Assembly: GCF_030818795.1 (NCBI RefSeq)
Contig: NZ_JAUTAY010000001.1
Location: forward strand, 868,001 to 932,000
DNA: 64,000 bases
Direction: 5' to 3'
DNA from: Microbacterium sp. SORGH_AS_0862
GTDB taxonomy: Bacteria > Actinomycetota > Actinomycetes > Actinomycetales > Microbacteriaceae
Numbering within the stretch: the stretch's first letter is position 1; each line of letters begins with the position of its first letter. Of this stretch, positions 7,383 through 16,382 are shown piece by piece. The notes under the pieces were generated by a model. It had not been told where the DNA came from. It searched no databases and saw only the letters and a list, made by a program, of their open reading frames with translations. The position numbers and the translations under genes are program-made.

Positions 7383-10300
7383 TCAGTGCTCGATGACACT
7401 CCGGCGACGTCGAGCGATCAGGATGCCGCCTGCGGCCAGCAGCAGCGCGCCGAGCGCGCCCGCGCCCCACATGATCTGTCCGCCGGTGTTCGCGAGACCG
7501 AGCGGGTCGCCTCCCGCGGCCGCAGGATCCGATCCCGCTCCGGCGCCGCCTCCGGTGGCGGTGACCGTGAGGGCGGCACGTAGCTCCACTGCCCCGACCC
7601 GCACGACGATCTCGTGCGAGCCCACGGAGGTGCCCGCCGGGATGGCGACCGTGGCAGACAGCGCGCCGTCGGCGTCCGTCGTCATCGTCGCGAGCAGCAC
7701 GGGGTCGGAGTGCAGCCACACCTCGGCGGCGGCGGATGCAGGCAGCCCGCTGCCGGTGACGGTGATCGTCCCTCCCTGCGCCACCGTCGGCGACGACAGC
7801 GACATCGCGGGGTCGACCCCCGGCTCCGGCTCCACCACCTCGACGGTGAAGGTCGTGGTGAACGAGCGACCGGCGATCTCGGCGGCGACGGTGATCGTCT
7901 TCTGCCCCGCGGTCGTCGACTCGAAGCCCTGCAGAGAATAGGCGTCGTCCGCCAGCGGGATGATCCGCTCGCCGTCTCGCACCGCCACCGCGAGCCCCTC
8001 CGCGGCGAAGACCTCGCCGATGACGTACCGCGTCTTGACCGGCGGGGAGACCACTTCCAGGGTGGCGGACTCCGACGGCGGTGCCGGCACGTTCGTCACC
8101 GCGAGCGAGAGCGGCGCGAGCGCGACCCAGTCGAGGTTCGGAGCGTAGGACGTGGCGTTGCCGAGCACGATGTCTCCGCTCTCCGTCGAGAGCGTGACGG
8201 GCATGCTGTGCGTCCAGAACCCCTTCCAGGAGTAGTTGTGGCGGAAGGATCCCCGCGCCGTCTCGCCGCCCACCTCGCTGACGTCGAGGAACCGCGTGAT
8301 GATGTCGGCGTTGTAGGCGTGACCGGTGTTCTTCTCAGCGTTGGAGTAGCGCACCTGCAAGTCGTAGTCGCCCGCCGGCAGCGCGTCGCCGCGCGCGATG
8401 GTCGCCGTGTTGGCGGCACCCCCGCCGAGCCAGCCGATCTGCTGACCGCTGACATTCGTGGGTGCGGAGACGTTCTCGCGTCGGACACCGCCCGCGAGCG
8501 TCACCCGCTCCGCGTCCTCGACCTCGATCCGCGTCACGGCCTCATCCGCTTCGGCGACACGGGTCGTGCGGATACCCGCGAGCTGCGCCGCATCCGCCGC
8601 GACCGAGATCTGGTTGATCCCCTCCCGCAGATGCACCCGCAGGGTCGAGGTCCAGCGCCCGGCGTACTCGGCGGCCGCGCCCTCGATCGCACGCCCGTTG
8701 AGCGAGACCTGCACGGATGCGGGCCCGTCGGTCTCGTACCGCACCTCGACGTCGTGGTAGCCGCTCTCCCGCGCGGAGAAGAAGAACGTGGCCCCCGCGT
8801 CGGGCGACAGCGCAACGGTTCCGGATGCGGCGGGCGCCGCATCCGTGCGCGCGAGGACGGCGGGGTAGTCGTGCGTCTCCGCGCCGTCAACCCGCTCGAG
8901 CTCCAGTCTGTCGAGCGACACATCGGCGCCCGGCAGCACCGAGGAGCCGTCGCTGCTCGCGCGCACCGAGATGGTGTGCGCGCCGGCATCCAGCGTCAGC
9001 GTCGCCTCCGCACGACCGCGGTAGGTGGTGTTGAAGCCGGGCTCGTATGCGAGGGTTGCCGCCGGTTCGTCGTCGACGAAGACCGCGTGGCTCCCCGGAC
9101 CGCCGACGCCGACGATCACGGCGAAGCGGTAGTCGCCGTCTTCGGGCACCTCCACGTCCCAGCTCACCGACGCGTCGGCGCGGGTGAACCCGGTGACGTC
9201 CTTCTGACCGGATGCGGCGAACACCCAGGCGTCGTTGGCGGGGCGGTCGTTCACCTGCAGCGAGCGCAGCTCCGCGTCCTCCGCCTCGATCTCGGTTCGC
9301 CAGGTGTCGTCGACGACCGGCTCCTCGCCGAGCGCGGGGGTGATCACCACCTGATACGCGGACTGCCTGTCATCGTTCGGCACGGTCACCGCCAGCGCGT
9401 CGCCGAGCGTGACCCGCTCCGCCGCGACGACTCGCGGCGCCTGGGCCTCGCCCTCCTGGCCCGTCCAAGTACTCTCTCGCACCTGCACGTCGACGGTCGA
9501 TCCGAACACATCGGGGTCCAGTCCCGCGAGATCGAGCTGGATGTCGGAGGAGCCGCCGCCGACCAGCACGGTCGCCTGCCGGCGCTCGTCGTCGATCGTC
9601 GCGATCCCCTGCACCGTGTCCACCGCGTTGAGCTGCGGCGGGGTCAGCTGAACGGTGTCGCCCGAGAGATCCCCGTACCACTTGAGAAGCCACCAGGCGC
9701 CGTTCGCGGCACCGCCCTTGGCCATGTTGTCGTTGAGGTTCCCCGCGAACGTCCAGTACGCGGTCTGCGCGTCCACCTTGGCGTCCTCGAACATCGCGAG
9801 CCACTGCACGATCTGGCCCGGAACGGACATGTCCCGACGCATCGCGTACTCGGTGATGTTGACCGGGAGCGGCCCCACCCCGACCTCCTGCTCGATCTGT
9901 CGGAACTCGGCCAGATGACCGCGGAAGGTACTGAGGTTCTCGACGCCGAGCTCGTGCCAGGTCCAGATGTCCGGCAGGGTGCCCGAGGCCTTCGCCGACT
10001 GCAGGATCTCCCGCGTGCTCCCGCCGTGCCACCAGGCGTCGCCCGGACCTGCGATGCGCGCCTCCGGCATGATCTCCTTGATCGTGCGATAGGCGGCGTC
10101 CCAGTCGGAGAAGAAGTGATCCTTCATCTGGTCCCACTGGCCGTACCAGTTGATGCCGTCGGGCTCGTTGAACGGGGTGAAGACGTAGCGCTCCGGATAG
10201 GCGGAGTTGTCGCGGATGTCGGTGACGACGGTGCGCACGATGTCGAGGTACGACTCGAAGTCCTCGGGGCGCTTCCCACCGTTGTAGGGCCAGTCCGGGT

Positions 10301-10676
10301 AGTAGTCCTGGATGTTGACCATCAGGTAGTCGCCGCCGTTGCGGAAGAAGGAGCCCTCCACCTCCAGCGGGTCTCCGTTCGGGTGCTGCGCACCGCGCGG
10401 GGCCTTCTGCGTGACGTTCGAGGGACGCGCACCCGCGATGATCGCGTCGGTGGGCACGCCCTCGTCGCCGAGGCCGTAGAGCATGCCGGAGGCGCCACCG
10501 CGGAACGGGCCCGTGCGCTCGCTGAAGTCGATCTGAACCGTGTCCGCGGATGCGGCGGCAGCCGGTGTGGCCACGGCCGCGCCCGTGAGGGCCAGGGCGG
10601 CGCAGGCGGCGGTCGCGACCGCCCGGCGGAGGGAGCGCCCGGCGCGGCTGCGCAGGCGTGGTGAGGCGAGTGTCAT
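7383..10676 (-). CDS. Sortase-anchored multidomain glycoside hydrolase (clan GH-A, GH39-like) with CBM35-like modules
   Basis: 1097 aa. A signal peptide ends near ATPAAAAS. The catalytic (beta/alpha)8 domain carries the acid/base Glu in TPFNEPDG (near residue 170) and the likely nucleophile in NITEYAMRRD (near 274), a GH-A spacing. Two CBM35/CBM6-like beta domains follow (starting about EIEAEDAELR and RIEVEDAERV), then two Ig-like domains and a C-terminal anchor: LANTG, hydrophobic helix, RRRR. LANTG fits the LAXTG motif of class E sortases. The ATG at 10676 has AAGGAC upstream. It is the last gene of the alpha-galactoside operon, so it probably acts at the surface on a galactose-containing polysaccharide. 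The GH family number is uncertain. Confidence 0.88.
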   Translation of the reverse strand: MTLASPRLRSRAGRSLRRAVATAACAALALTGAAVATPAAAASADTVQIDFSERTGPFRGGASGMLYGLGDEGVPTDAIIAGARPSNVTQKAPRGAQHPNGDPLEVEGSFFRNGGDYLMVNIQDYYPDWPYNGGKRPEDFESYLDIVRTVVTDIRDNSAYPERYVFTPFNEPDGINWYGQWDQMKDHFFSDWDAAYRTIKEIMPEARIAGPGDAWWHGGSTREILQSAKASGTLPDIWTWHELGVENLSTFRGHLAEFRQIEQEVGVGPLPVNITEYAMRRDMSVPGQIVQWLAMFEDAKVDAQTAYWTFAGNLNDNMAKGGAANGAWWLLKWYGDLSGDTVQLTPPQLNAVDTVQGIATIDDERRQATVLVGGGSSDIQLDLAGLDPDVFGSTVDVQVRESTWTGQEGEAQAPRVVAAERVTLGDALAVTVPNDDRQSAYQVVITPALGEEPVVDDTWRTEIEAEDAELRSLQVNDRPANDAWVFAASGQKDVTGFTRADASVSWDVEVPEDGDYRFAVIVGVGGPGSHAVFVDDEPAATLAYEPGFNTTYRGRAEATLTLDAGAHTISVRASSDGSSVLPGADVSLDRLELERVDGAETHDYPAVLARTDAAPAASGTVALSPDAGATFFFSARESGYHDVEVRYETDGPASVQVSLNGRAIEGAAAEYAGRWTSTLRVHLREGINQISVAADAAQLAGIRTTRVAEADEAVTRIEVEDAERVTLAGGVRRENVSAPTNVSGQQIGWLGGGAANTATIARGDALPAGDYDLQVRYSNAEKNTGHAYNADIITRFLDVSEVGGETARGSFRHNYSWKGFWTHSMPVTLSTESGDIVLGNATSYAPNLDWVALAPLSLAVTNVPAPPSESATLEVVSPPVKTRYVIGEVFAAEGLAVAVRDGERIIPLADDAYSLQGFESTTAGQKTITVAAEIAGRSFTTTFTVEVVEPEPGVDPAMSLSSPTVAQGGTITVTGSGLPASAAAEVWLHSDPVLLATMTTDADGALSATVAIPAGTSVGSHEIVVRVGAVELRAALTVTATGGGAGAGSDPAAAGGDPLGLANTGGQIMWGAGALGALLLAAGGILIARRRRSVIEH

Positions 10677-10711
10677 CGTGACGTCCTTGTCGTGAGGGGA
10701 TGCGGAAAGGG

Positions 10712-10740
10712 GGTGGGCGCCGCGTGCCGCGGCGCCCACC
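10712..10740 (-). terminator. Strong intercistronic hairpin after the sugar-binding protein gene
   Basis: Perfect 13-bp stem GGTGGGCGCCGCG / CGCGGCGCCCACC with a 3-nt loop, immediately downstream of the binding-protein stop on the minus strand and followed by CCCTTTCC. It may terminate part of the transcripts or protect the abundant binding-protein mRNA from 3' decay, so that less of the downstream glycanase is made. Confidence 0.7.
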
Positions 10741-10746
10741 GGGGTG

Positions 10747-12105
10747 TCATCGGAACAGTGCGTTGATCTGGTCGTTCGCGCTGGTGAAGGCGCCCGCGTC
10801 CGCGCCGCCCTTCAGGAACGACTCGATCGTCGCGGTCATGGTGTCGTTGACGTCCGACCAGTGGTCGGCGATCGGAAGGAGCTTGGTGGTGCCGTCGGTC
10901 ACCTGGACGGTGAAGCCGCTGACGTCCCAGCCCTTTTCGGCGAACGCGGTCTCCGCCTTCTCGGTGGAGCTCTGGATCGCCGGGAACACGACGGCGGCGT
11001 CAGCCACGACGTCCTGGCATGCGCTGGAGCCGAGGTAGCTGACCCACTGCCATGCCGCATCCGGCTTGCTCGTTCCCGCCCAGATGCCGTCCGAGAGCCC
11101 GTTGAAGACGCTGGCGCGTTCCCCGTCGGGGCCGATGGGCGTCGGCACGACCAGAGTGGGCGTGTCCGTCTGCCCGAGGTACGAGGCCGTCATCCAGCTG
11201 CCGTCCGTGACCATGGCGTAGCGACCCGCGAGGTAGCCGTTGAGCGGGTCCTGCTCGGACAGCGCGATGTCGACGCTGGGCATGTAGCCCTTGTCGGCGA
11301 GGCTCTTGTACCAGGTCATCGTCTCGACGAACGACGGGTCGTCGAAGTTCCAGCTGGTGGTCCAGGGTGTCTTGTCACCGAAGTACCAGTCGTTGCCGAG
11401 CGCGTAGGGGGCCCAGGTCTGCTGACCACTCGCGTTCAGCCCGTTGCCGCTCAGCGCGAGACCGTAGACCGCCACCTTCGACTTGTCGAAGCCGGGCTCA
11501 TCTCCGTGGACGCCGTTCGCGTCGACCGTCAGTCGCGCGAGCGCGGCCTCGAAGCTGCCGCCGTCGGCGGGGTTCCACTCCAGCGATCCCAGTTGCTCGG
11601 CGGTCAGGCCCGCATCCGTCGCCATCTGCTGGTTGTAGAAGGTGGCGACGGTGTCGAAGTCCTTCGGCAGGCCATAGCGACCGCCCTCCTGGTCGGTCCA
11701 GAGCTCGGCGAGCCCGTCCTGATAGATGTCGAGGTCGATCGAGTCGGCTTCGACCCTGTCGCTGATGTCGAGCAGCTGACCCTGGGAGACGAACTGAGGG
11801 AAGTAGGAGAGGTGGTCGGTGAAGACGTCCGGCGCGGTCCCCGAGGCGAAGCCCGTGGTCAAGCCCTGCCAGTAGTCTGCCCAGCCGAACTGCTCGATCT
11901 TGACGCTGATGCCGCTGGTCTGCTCGAAGTCGGTCGCGCACTGCTGGTAGGCGGCCTGCTGGTTGCTGTCCCACAGCCAGTACGTGATGGAGTCGTCGGA
12001 GCCTGCCGCGTCACCGCCCCCGGCGCATCCGGCGAGGGCGAGAGGGACGGCGACGGCGACCGCGGTGACCGCAACGGTGCGGCGCACACGAGGAGAATGA
12101 CGCAT
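10747..12105 (-). CDS. Carbohydrate ABC transporter substrate-binding lipoprotein (family 1)
   Basis: 452 aa. The lipoprotein signal ends in LAGC (LALAGCAGGG). Family-1 features are present, including an early aromatic segment (DSITYWLWDSNQQ), APDVFTDHLSYFPQF and a C-terminal FLKGGADAGAFTSANDQIN helix. ATG at 12105 with AAAGG 8 nt upstream. It lies downstream of the two permease genes on the same strand, so it should be the extracellular receptor that delivers an alpha-galactoside (raffinose/melibiose-like) to them. The ligand is inferred from the GH36 gene. Confidence 0.93.
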   Translation of the reverse strand: MRHSPRVRRTVAVTAVAVAVPLALAGCAGGGDAAGSDDSITYWLWDSNQQAAYQQCATDFEQTSGISVKIEQFGWADYWQGLTTGFASGTAPDVFTDHLSYFPQFVSQGQLLDISDRVEADSIDLDIYQDGLAELWTDQEGGRYGLPKDFDTVATFYNQQMATDAGLTAEQLGSLEWNPADGGSFEAALARLTVDANGVHGDEPGFDKSKVAVYGLALSGNGLNASGQQTWAPYALGNDWYFGDKTPWTTSWNFDDPSFVETMTWYKSLADKGYMPSVDIALSEQDPLNGYLAGRYAMVTDGSWMTASYLGQTDTPTLVVPTPIGPDGERASVFNGLSDGIWAGTSKPDAAWQWVSYLGSSACQDVVADAAVVFPAIQSSTEKAETAFAEKGWDVSGFTVQVTDGTTKLLPIADHWSDVNDTMTATIESFLKGGADAGAFTSANDQINALFR

Positions 12106-12175
12106 GACATGCCTTTCGTGAGGGTGTTTCTTCGGGTCGACCGAGCGACGGCGCCGTCGGTCAGGCGTACAGCGG

Positions 12176-13120
12176 CTACTTGATGCCCGAGTAGCCCAGG
12201 TTGTCGACGAGCTTTCGTCCGAAGAGGACGAACAGCACGAAGATGGGCAGCGCCGCGACGAGGGTTCCCGCCATGAGTCCCGCCCAGTCGGGCCCGGTCT
12301 GCGGCGTCTGCGAGCGGAAGATGCCGAGGGCGACGGTGAGCACACGGGATTCGTCGGCGCGGCCGACCAGCAACGGCCAGAAGTACTCGCCCCAGGCCGT
12401 GATGTAGGTCAGCAGCGCGAGCGTGAAGATCGGCGTCGACGACATCGGCAGCACGATGCGGAAGAAGATCCGGAAGTGGCCGGCGCCGTCGATCTTCGCC
12501 GACTCCTCGACCTCGCGGCTGATGCCGAGGAAGAACTGCCGCATGAAGAAGATCGCGAACGGCGTCATGAAGAAGAACGGCAGGATGATGCCGGCGAGCG
12601 TGTTGAGCAGCCCCAGGTCGCGGATCAGGATGAAGTTGGGGAGCTGCACGAAGATCGGCGGGATCATCAGCGCCGTGAGGAAGAGGAAGAAGACCGCTTC
12701 CCTCCCCCGCCAGTGCAGCCGCGCGAAGGCGTAGGCAGCCATGGACGAGAACAGCACCTGCCCGAGCGTGATCACGGTGGCGACGATGACGGTGTTGCGC
12801 AGGTACAGCCAGAAATCGATCGAACCGGTGGTTCCCCCCTCTGCCGCCGCCTGCTCGGGTGTCGCAAGCCCCAGCACACGTGCGAAGCCGCCCCAGCTGA
12901 ACTCCACCGGCAGCAGGCTGCCCGCGTTCGTGTACAGCGCGGTGTTCGTGGACAATGCCGTGCGCAGCATCCAATAGAACGGGAAGAGCGTCACGACGAG
13001 AAGGACCCCCAGGGCCGCCCACGCGAGGATGCGACCCACGGGCAGCGGCTTCCGTGGTCGGCGTCGGACGGGGGATGCGGCTTCGGTCGCCGCCGGGCGC
13101 GGCGTCATCACAGCGGTCAT
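12176..13120 (-). CDS. Carbohydrate ABC transporter permease (MalG/MsmG type)
   Basis: 314 aa, six predicted membrane helices, with the MalG-type cytoplasmic coupling loop (EESAKIDGAGHFRIFFRIVLP), i.e. the EAA motif. ATG at 13120 with AAGGAG 6 nt upstream. It follows the MalF-type permease by 9 bases. No ATPase is encoded in the operon, as usual for actinobacterial CUT1 systems that share an unlinked MsiK-like ATPase; that sharing is inference. Confidence 0.94.
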   Translation of the reverse strand: MTAVMTPRPAATEAASPVRRRPRKPLPVGRILAWAALGVLLVVTLFPFYWMLRTALSTNTALYTNAGSLLPVEFSWGGFARVLGLATPEQAAAEGGTTGSIDFWLYLRNTVIVATVITLGQVLFSSMAAYAFARLHWRGREAVFFLFLTALMIPPIFVQLPNFILIRDLGLLNTLAGIILPFFFMTPFAIFFMRQFFLGISREVEESAKIDGAGHFRIFFRIVLPMSSTPIFTLALLTYITAWGEYFWPLLVGRADESRVLTVALGIFRSQTPQTGPDWAGLMAGTLVAALPIFVLFVLFGRKLVDNLGYSGIK

Positions 13121-13129
13121 GGCGGCTCC

Positions 13130-14065
13130 TTAGGCGAGGTCCGACTGGTTGGATCGCATGATCTTCAGCTGCGCCCACGCCACGGCGGCGAGGACGACGA
13201 GCAGGAAGACCGACATCGCCGACGCGTATCCCAGGTCGAAGCGTTCGAAGGCCTGTTGGTAGATGTAGTAGTAGATGACGCGCGTCGCGTTGACCGGGCC
13301 GCCCTGCGTGGTGACGGCGACGGTGTCGAAGATCTGGAACGAGCCGACCACCGTGATCACCAGCACGAGAGCGAGCACGGGGCGCAGCAACGGCAGCGTG
13401 ATCGAACGGAACATCCGCGTCTCCGATGCGCCGTCGAGTGCCGCCGCCTCGTACAGCTGGGTGGGGATGGTCTGCAGCCCCGCGAAGATGAGCAGCGCCG
13501 TGTAGCCGACGTAGCGCCACACGTTGATCAGGGCGATCGTGGGGATGGCCAACTGCTCGCTGCCGAAGAACGCGACGCGATCCGTCCCGAGCCAGTCGAA
13601 GACGACGTTGATGATGCCGGTGGAGTAGTCCATCATCCAGAACCAGACGAGGGCGACGACGACGTTCGCGACCAGGTACGGCAGCAGGATGATGCCGCGG
13701 ATGACCGCGGAGCGGGTCAGGCGGTGCATGAGCACGGCGATGCCCACCGCCAGCACCGTCTGCACGCCGATGTTGATGACGACGTACTCCGCCGTCACCC
13801 CGAGGGCGTTCCAGAACAGCGGGTCTTGGAACATCCGCTCGTAGTTCTCCGTGCCGATGAACTCGCCCGCGCCGATGAGGTTCTGATCGGTGAAGCTGAA
13901 CCACACGCCGCGCAGCGAGGGGATCAGGTAGAAGGCCAGGAAGCCGATGGCGGCGGGCGCGATGAACAGCATGGCGACGCGGAAGTCGCCACGATGCCGG
14001 CGGCGCGACCCGGGCGCGATGATCGCGCGGGTGTCGAGTGCGCGGGTCGTGATGCTCCGACTCAT
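13130..14065 (-). CDS. Carbohydrate ABC transporter permease (MalF/MsmF type)
   Basis: 311 aa with six membrane helices and the EAA loop YEAAALDGASETRMFRSI. The ATG at 14065 overlaps the alpha-galactosidase stop (ATGA) and has GGAGG inside the end of that gene. It pairs with the following MalG-type permease. Confidence 0.94.
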   Translation of the reverse strand: MSRSITTRALDTRAIIAPGSRRRHRGDFRVAMLFIAPAAIGFLAFYLIPSLRGVWFSFTDQNLIGAGEFIGTENYERMFQDPLFWNALGVTAEYVVINIGVQTVLAVGIAVLMHRLTRSAVIRGIILLPYLVANVVVALVWFWMMDYSTGIINVVFDWLGTDRVAFFGSEQLAIPTIALINVWRYVGYTALLIFAGLQTIPTQLYEAAALDGASETRMFRSITLPLLRPVLALVLVITVVGSFQIFDTVAVTTQGGPVNATRVIYYYIYQQAFERFDLGYASAMSVFLLVVLAAVAWAQLKIMRSNQSDLA

Positions 14066-16230
14066 GACAGTGCCTCCACGTACAGCAGAGCGACCTGGTC
14101 GGGATCCAGAGCGGGGACGTGCACCCCGACCTCGGCGAGCGCCGCGCCCGTCAGAACCGTGCCGTCGATCCACCAGGAGGGATGGATGCGCTCGTCGTAC
14201 GGTTCGAGCGCGGGCCCGGAGGCCCGCAGCCGGTAGCGCCGTCTGGGATCCAGGCCGGGCAGACGGACCCGCCCCACGGGCCAGGTGATGTGACGCTCCC
14301 GCAACGTCACGAGGTAGAGCGCCTCGCTGAGGTCGACGGCGACCGCACCGTGCAGCCAGAGGTCACCGTCTTCGAGCGCCCGGCGCACGGTGGTTCCGCC
14401 GTGGATGAGCGGACGCATCCGCTTGTAGTACGCGACCCATTCCGCCAGCTCGTCCCGTTCTTCGGGCGTCGCGGCACTGAGGTCCCATTCGATGCCGAAG
14501 TGCCCGAAGAGCGACGTCGCCGCGCGGAAGGAGAGGTCCAGGCGTCGACGCGTCGTGTGCGCGCGGTCGGCGCCGATGTGGCTGCCGACGAGCTCCGGCG
14601 GCAGCAGCTGCGCCGTCCACCGCTGGATCTGCTGACGCTCGCGCGCATCGATGCAGTCCGAGGCCCACACCCGGTCGGTGTGCTCGAGGATCTCGAGGTC
14701 CACGCGCGCGCCGCCTGACGAGCACGACTCGATCTCGAGATCCGGCACAGCCCGACGGATCTCATCCAACAGCCGATACGCGGCGTGGGTCTGCGCGTGC
14801 ACCCCGGCACGACCCGTGCGCGTGGAGCCGGCGTCGATGAGGTCGCGGTTGTGGTCCCACTTGATGTAAGAGATGCCGTACTCCTGCACGAGCGCCACGA
14901 CGTGGTCGCGCACGTGGGCGAACGCACCGGGATGCGTCAGGTCGAGCACCTGCTGATGCCGGAACGAGATGGGCAGCCTTCCCGGCACCTGCAGCATCCA
15001 CTCCGGATGCGCGCGCGCGAGATCCGAGTCCGGGTTCACCATCTCGGGCTCGAACCAGAGTCCGAACTCCATCCCGCGAGCGCGGACGCCGTCGACGAGG
15101 CGCCGGAACCGGCCGTCTCCCCAGACCTGCTCCCCCAGCACCCAGTCACCGAGGCCGGAGGTGTCGTCTCGACGGCTGCCGAACCAGCCGTCGTCGAGCA
15201 CGAACCGCTCCACTCCGACGCTCTGCGCGAGATCCGCGAGCTCGAGCAGACGGTCGAGATCGTGGTCGAAGTACACGGCCTCCCAGACGTTCATGACGAC
15301 CGGGCGCGCTGAGCGCGGGTGATGCGGCCGGGAGCGCAGATGGGTGTGGAAGCGTGCGGCGACCGCATCCAGGCCCGCGCCGTAGGCCGCGTACACTGCG
15401 GGCGCGCTGTAGGACTCGCCCGGCGCGAGCTCGATCTCCCCGGGCAGCAGCAGCTCGCCGCCGAGCAGCAGTCGCTCGCCGGAGAACGCGCGTTCGGCGA
15501 GCGTGCGGTGGTTGCCGCTGAACGCGACATGCAGCCCCCATGCCTCGCCGCGGTCGAAGTCGAGGTCGGGCGTTCCCGCCATCAGCACGAGTGCCGCATC
15601 CGCTCCCGTGCGACCGTGACGGCCCTCGCGCAGGTGAGTGCCGACCGTGAACGCACGCGTCTGGGGAACCCGCTCCTTCGCCCACCGTCCGGCGAGATCG
15701 AACAGCAGATCGGCACGGGTGGGCACCGGCATCGCGGAGGTCAGGCCGTCGAGGGTGTACACGTCGGCGCCGACGTTCTTCAGTTCGGATGCGAGGCGCA
15801 CCAGTCCGCTCGGGAGCAGCTCGATCGTGAGCCGCAGTTCGAGACCGACGAGCTCGTCGCGCGCGACGACCAGGATGCGGCCGCCCGCCGGGCGGTGCTC
15901 GACCTCCGTCGACACCGGGACGAACGAGGGCGACCACGCGCGGCCGGCGCGATGACCGGACACACCCGGCGTTCCGGTCCACCCCGCCGAGTTCTCCGGG
16001 ATGAGCGACACCCGCACCGGCACATCGGCGCCGTTCGTCGCCCGCGGCGGCACGGCATGGCGGGCGAGCTCGTCCGCATCCGCATCGTCGAACGCGTCCG
16101 AGCCCCAGTGCACGATGCGCGGCAGGGATCCGGAGGGAAGGGAAACCACGAGCCCGACGCCCCCTGCGACGAACCTGACGTCTTCGCTCATCGAGATCGG
16201 AGCGGCGTCGCCCTCGTCGGTTACCTGCAT
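14062..16230 (-). CDS. Alpha-galactosidase, GH36
   Basis: 722 aa. An N-terminal beta-sandwich is followed by the GH36 barrel: VLDDGWFGSRRDD, GLWFEPEMVNPDSDL, the nucleophile Asp in YIKWDHNRD, ESCSSGGARVDLEIL, and the acid/base Asp in WASDCIDARERQQIQ. These are diagnostic of GH36 enzymes that release alpha-1,6-galactose from melibiose, raffinose and galactans. The start is placed at ATG 16230; a GTG two codons upstream (16236) has better spacing to GAAGAGG. There is no signal peptide, so it acts in the cytoplasm on imported oligosaccharide. First gene of the operon behind the LacI-controlled promoter. Confidence 0.95.
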   Translation of the reverse strand: MQVTDEGDAAPISMSEDVRFVAGGVGLVVSLPSGSLPRIVHWGSDAFDDADADELARHAVPPRATNGADVPVRVSLIPENSAGWTGTPGVSGHRAGRAWSPSFVPVSTEVEHRPAGGRILVVARDELVGLELRLTIELLPSGLVRLASELKNVGADVYTLDGLTSAMPVPTRADLLFDLAGRWAKERVPQTRAFTVGTHLREGRHGRTGADAALVLMAGTPDLDFDRGEAWGLHVAFSGNHRTLAERAFSGERLLLGGELLLPGEIELAPGESYSAPAVYAAYGAGLDAVAARFHTHLRSRPHHPRSARPVVMNVWEAVYFDHDLDRLLELADLAQSVGVERFVLDDGWFGSRRDDTSGLGDWVLGEQVWGDGRFRRLVDGVRARGMEFGLWFEPEMVNPDSDLARAHPEWMLQVPGRLPISFRHQQVLDLTHPGAFAHVRDHVVALVQEYGISYIKWDHNRDLIDAGSTRTGRAGVHAQTHAAYRLLDEIRRAVPDLEIESCSSGGARVDLEILEHTDRVWASDCIDARERQQIQRWTAQLLPPELVGSHIGADRAHTTRRRLDLSFRAATSLFGHFGIEWDLSAATPEERDELAEWVAYYKRMRPLIHGGTTVRRALEDGDLWLHGAVAVDLSEALYLVTLRERHITWPVGRVRLPGLDPRRRYRLRASGPALEPYDERIHPSWWIDGTVLTGAALAEVGVHVPALDPDQVALLYVEALS

Positions 16231-16263
16231 CGTCACAGCGTCTTCGCCTCTTCCCACCATTGG

Positions 16264-16283
16264 TCTGCAAACGTTGGTCAGAA
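16264..16283 (-). promoter_or_regulatory. LacI-family operator O1
   Basis: A 20-bp copy of TCTGCAAACGTTGGTCAGAA (plus strand). Its core CAAACGTTGG is a near-palindrome centred on CG, typical for LacI-family regulators. It lies just downstream of the predicted -10 box, over the transcription start. Confidence 0.85.
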
Positions 16284-16311
16284 CGTAGCATGCAGCGGCG
16301 AGCGTCTGCAA
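16282..16311 (-). promoter_or_regulatory. Promoter of the alpha-galactoside operon
   Basis: On the minus strand TTGCAG (-35, 16311-16306) is separated by 18 bp from TACGTT (-10, 16287-16282). Operator O2 overlaps the -35 box and O1 the start region, a layout expected for direct repression by the adjacent LacI protein. Confidence 0.7.
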
Positions 16312-16324
16312 ACGTTGGTCAGAA
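16305..16324 (-). promoter_or_regulatory. LacI-family operator O2
   Basis: Identical to O1 over 20 bp and 41 bp away, about four helical turns, so two bound dimers would face the same side of the DNA. It overlaps the predicted -35 box. Confidence 0.85.
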
Positions 16325-16382
16325 TTGTGTCCACGGCGACCCCGCAGCGCCCGAACGGCGTCGAGATGCGCGGGGGCGGCGC

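Noticed and set aside
7614..10664. 1016-codon open frame on the plus strand opposite the glycanase
   Set aside because: His/Arg/Gly/Val-rich low-information translation, a mirror of the real minus-strand glycoside hydrolase.
12146..12159. Palindrome CGACGGCGCCGTCG between permease and binding protein
   Set aside because: Short GC palindromes of this size are frequent in this composition; no T-run and no second copy, so not called as terminator or operator.
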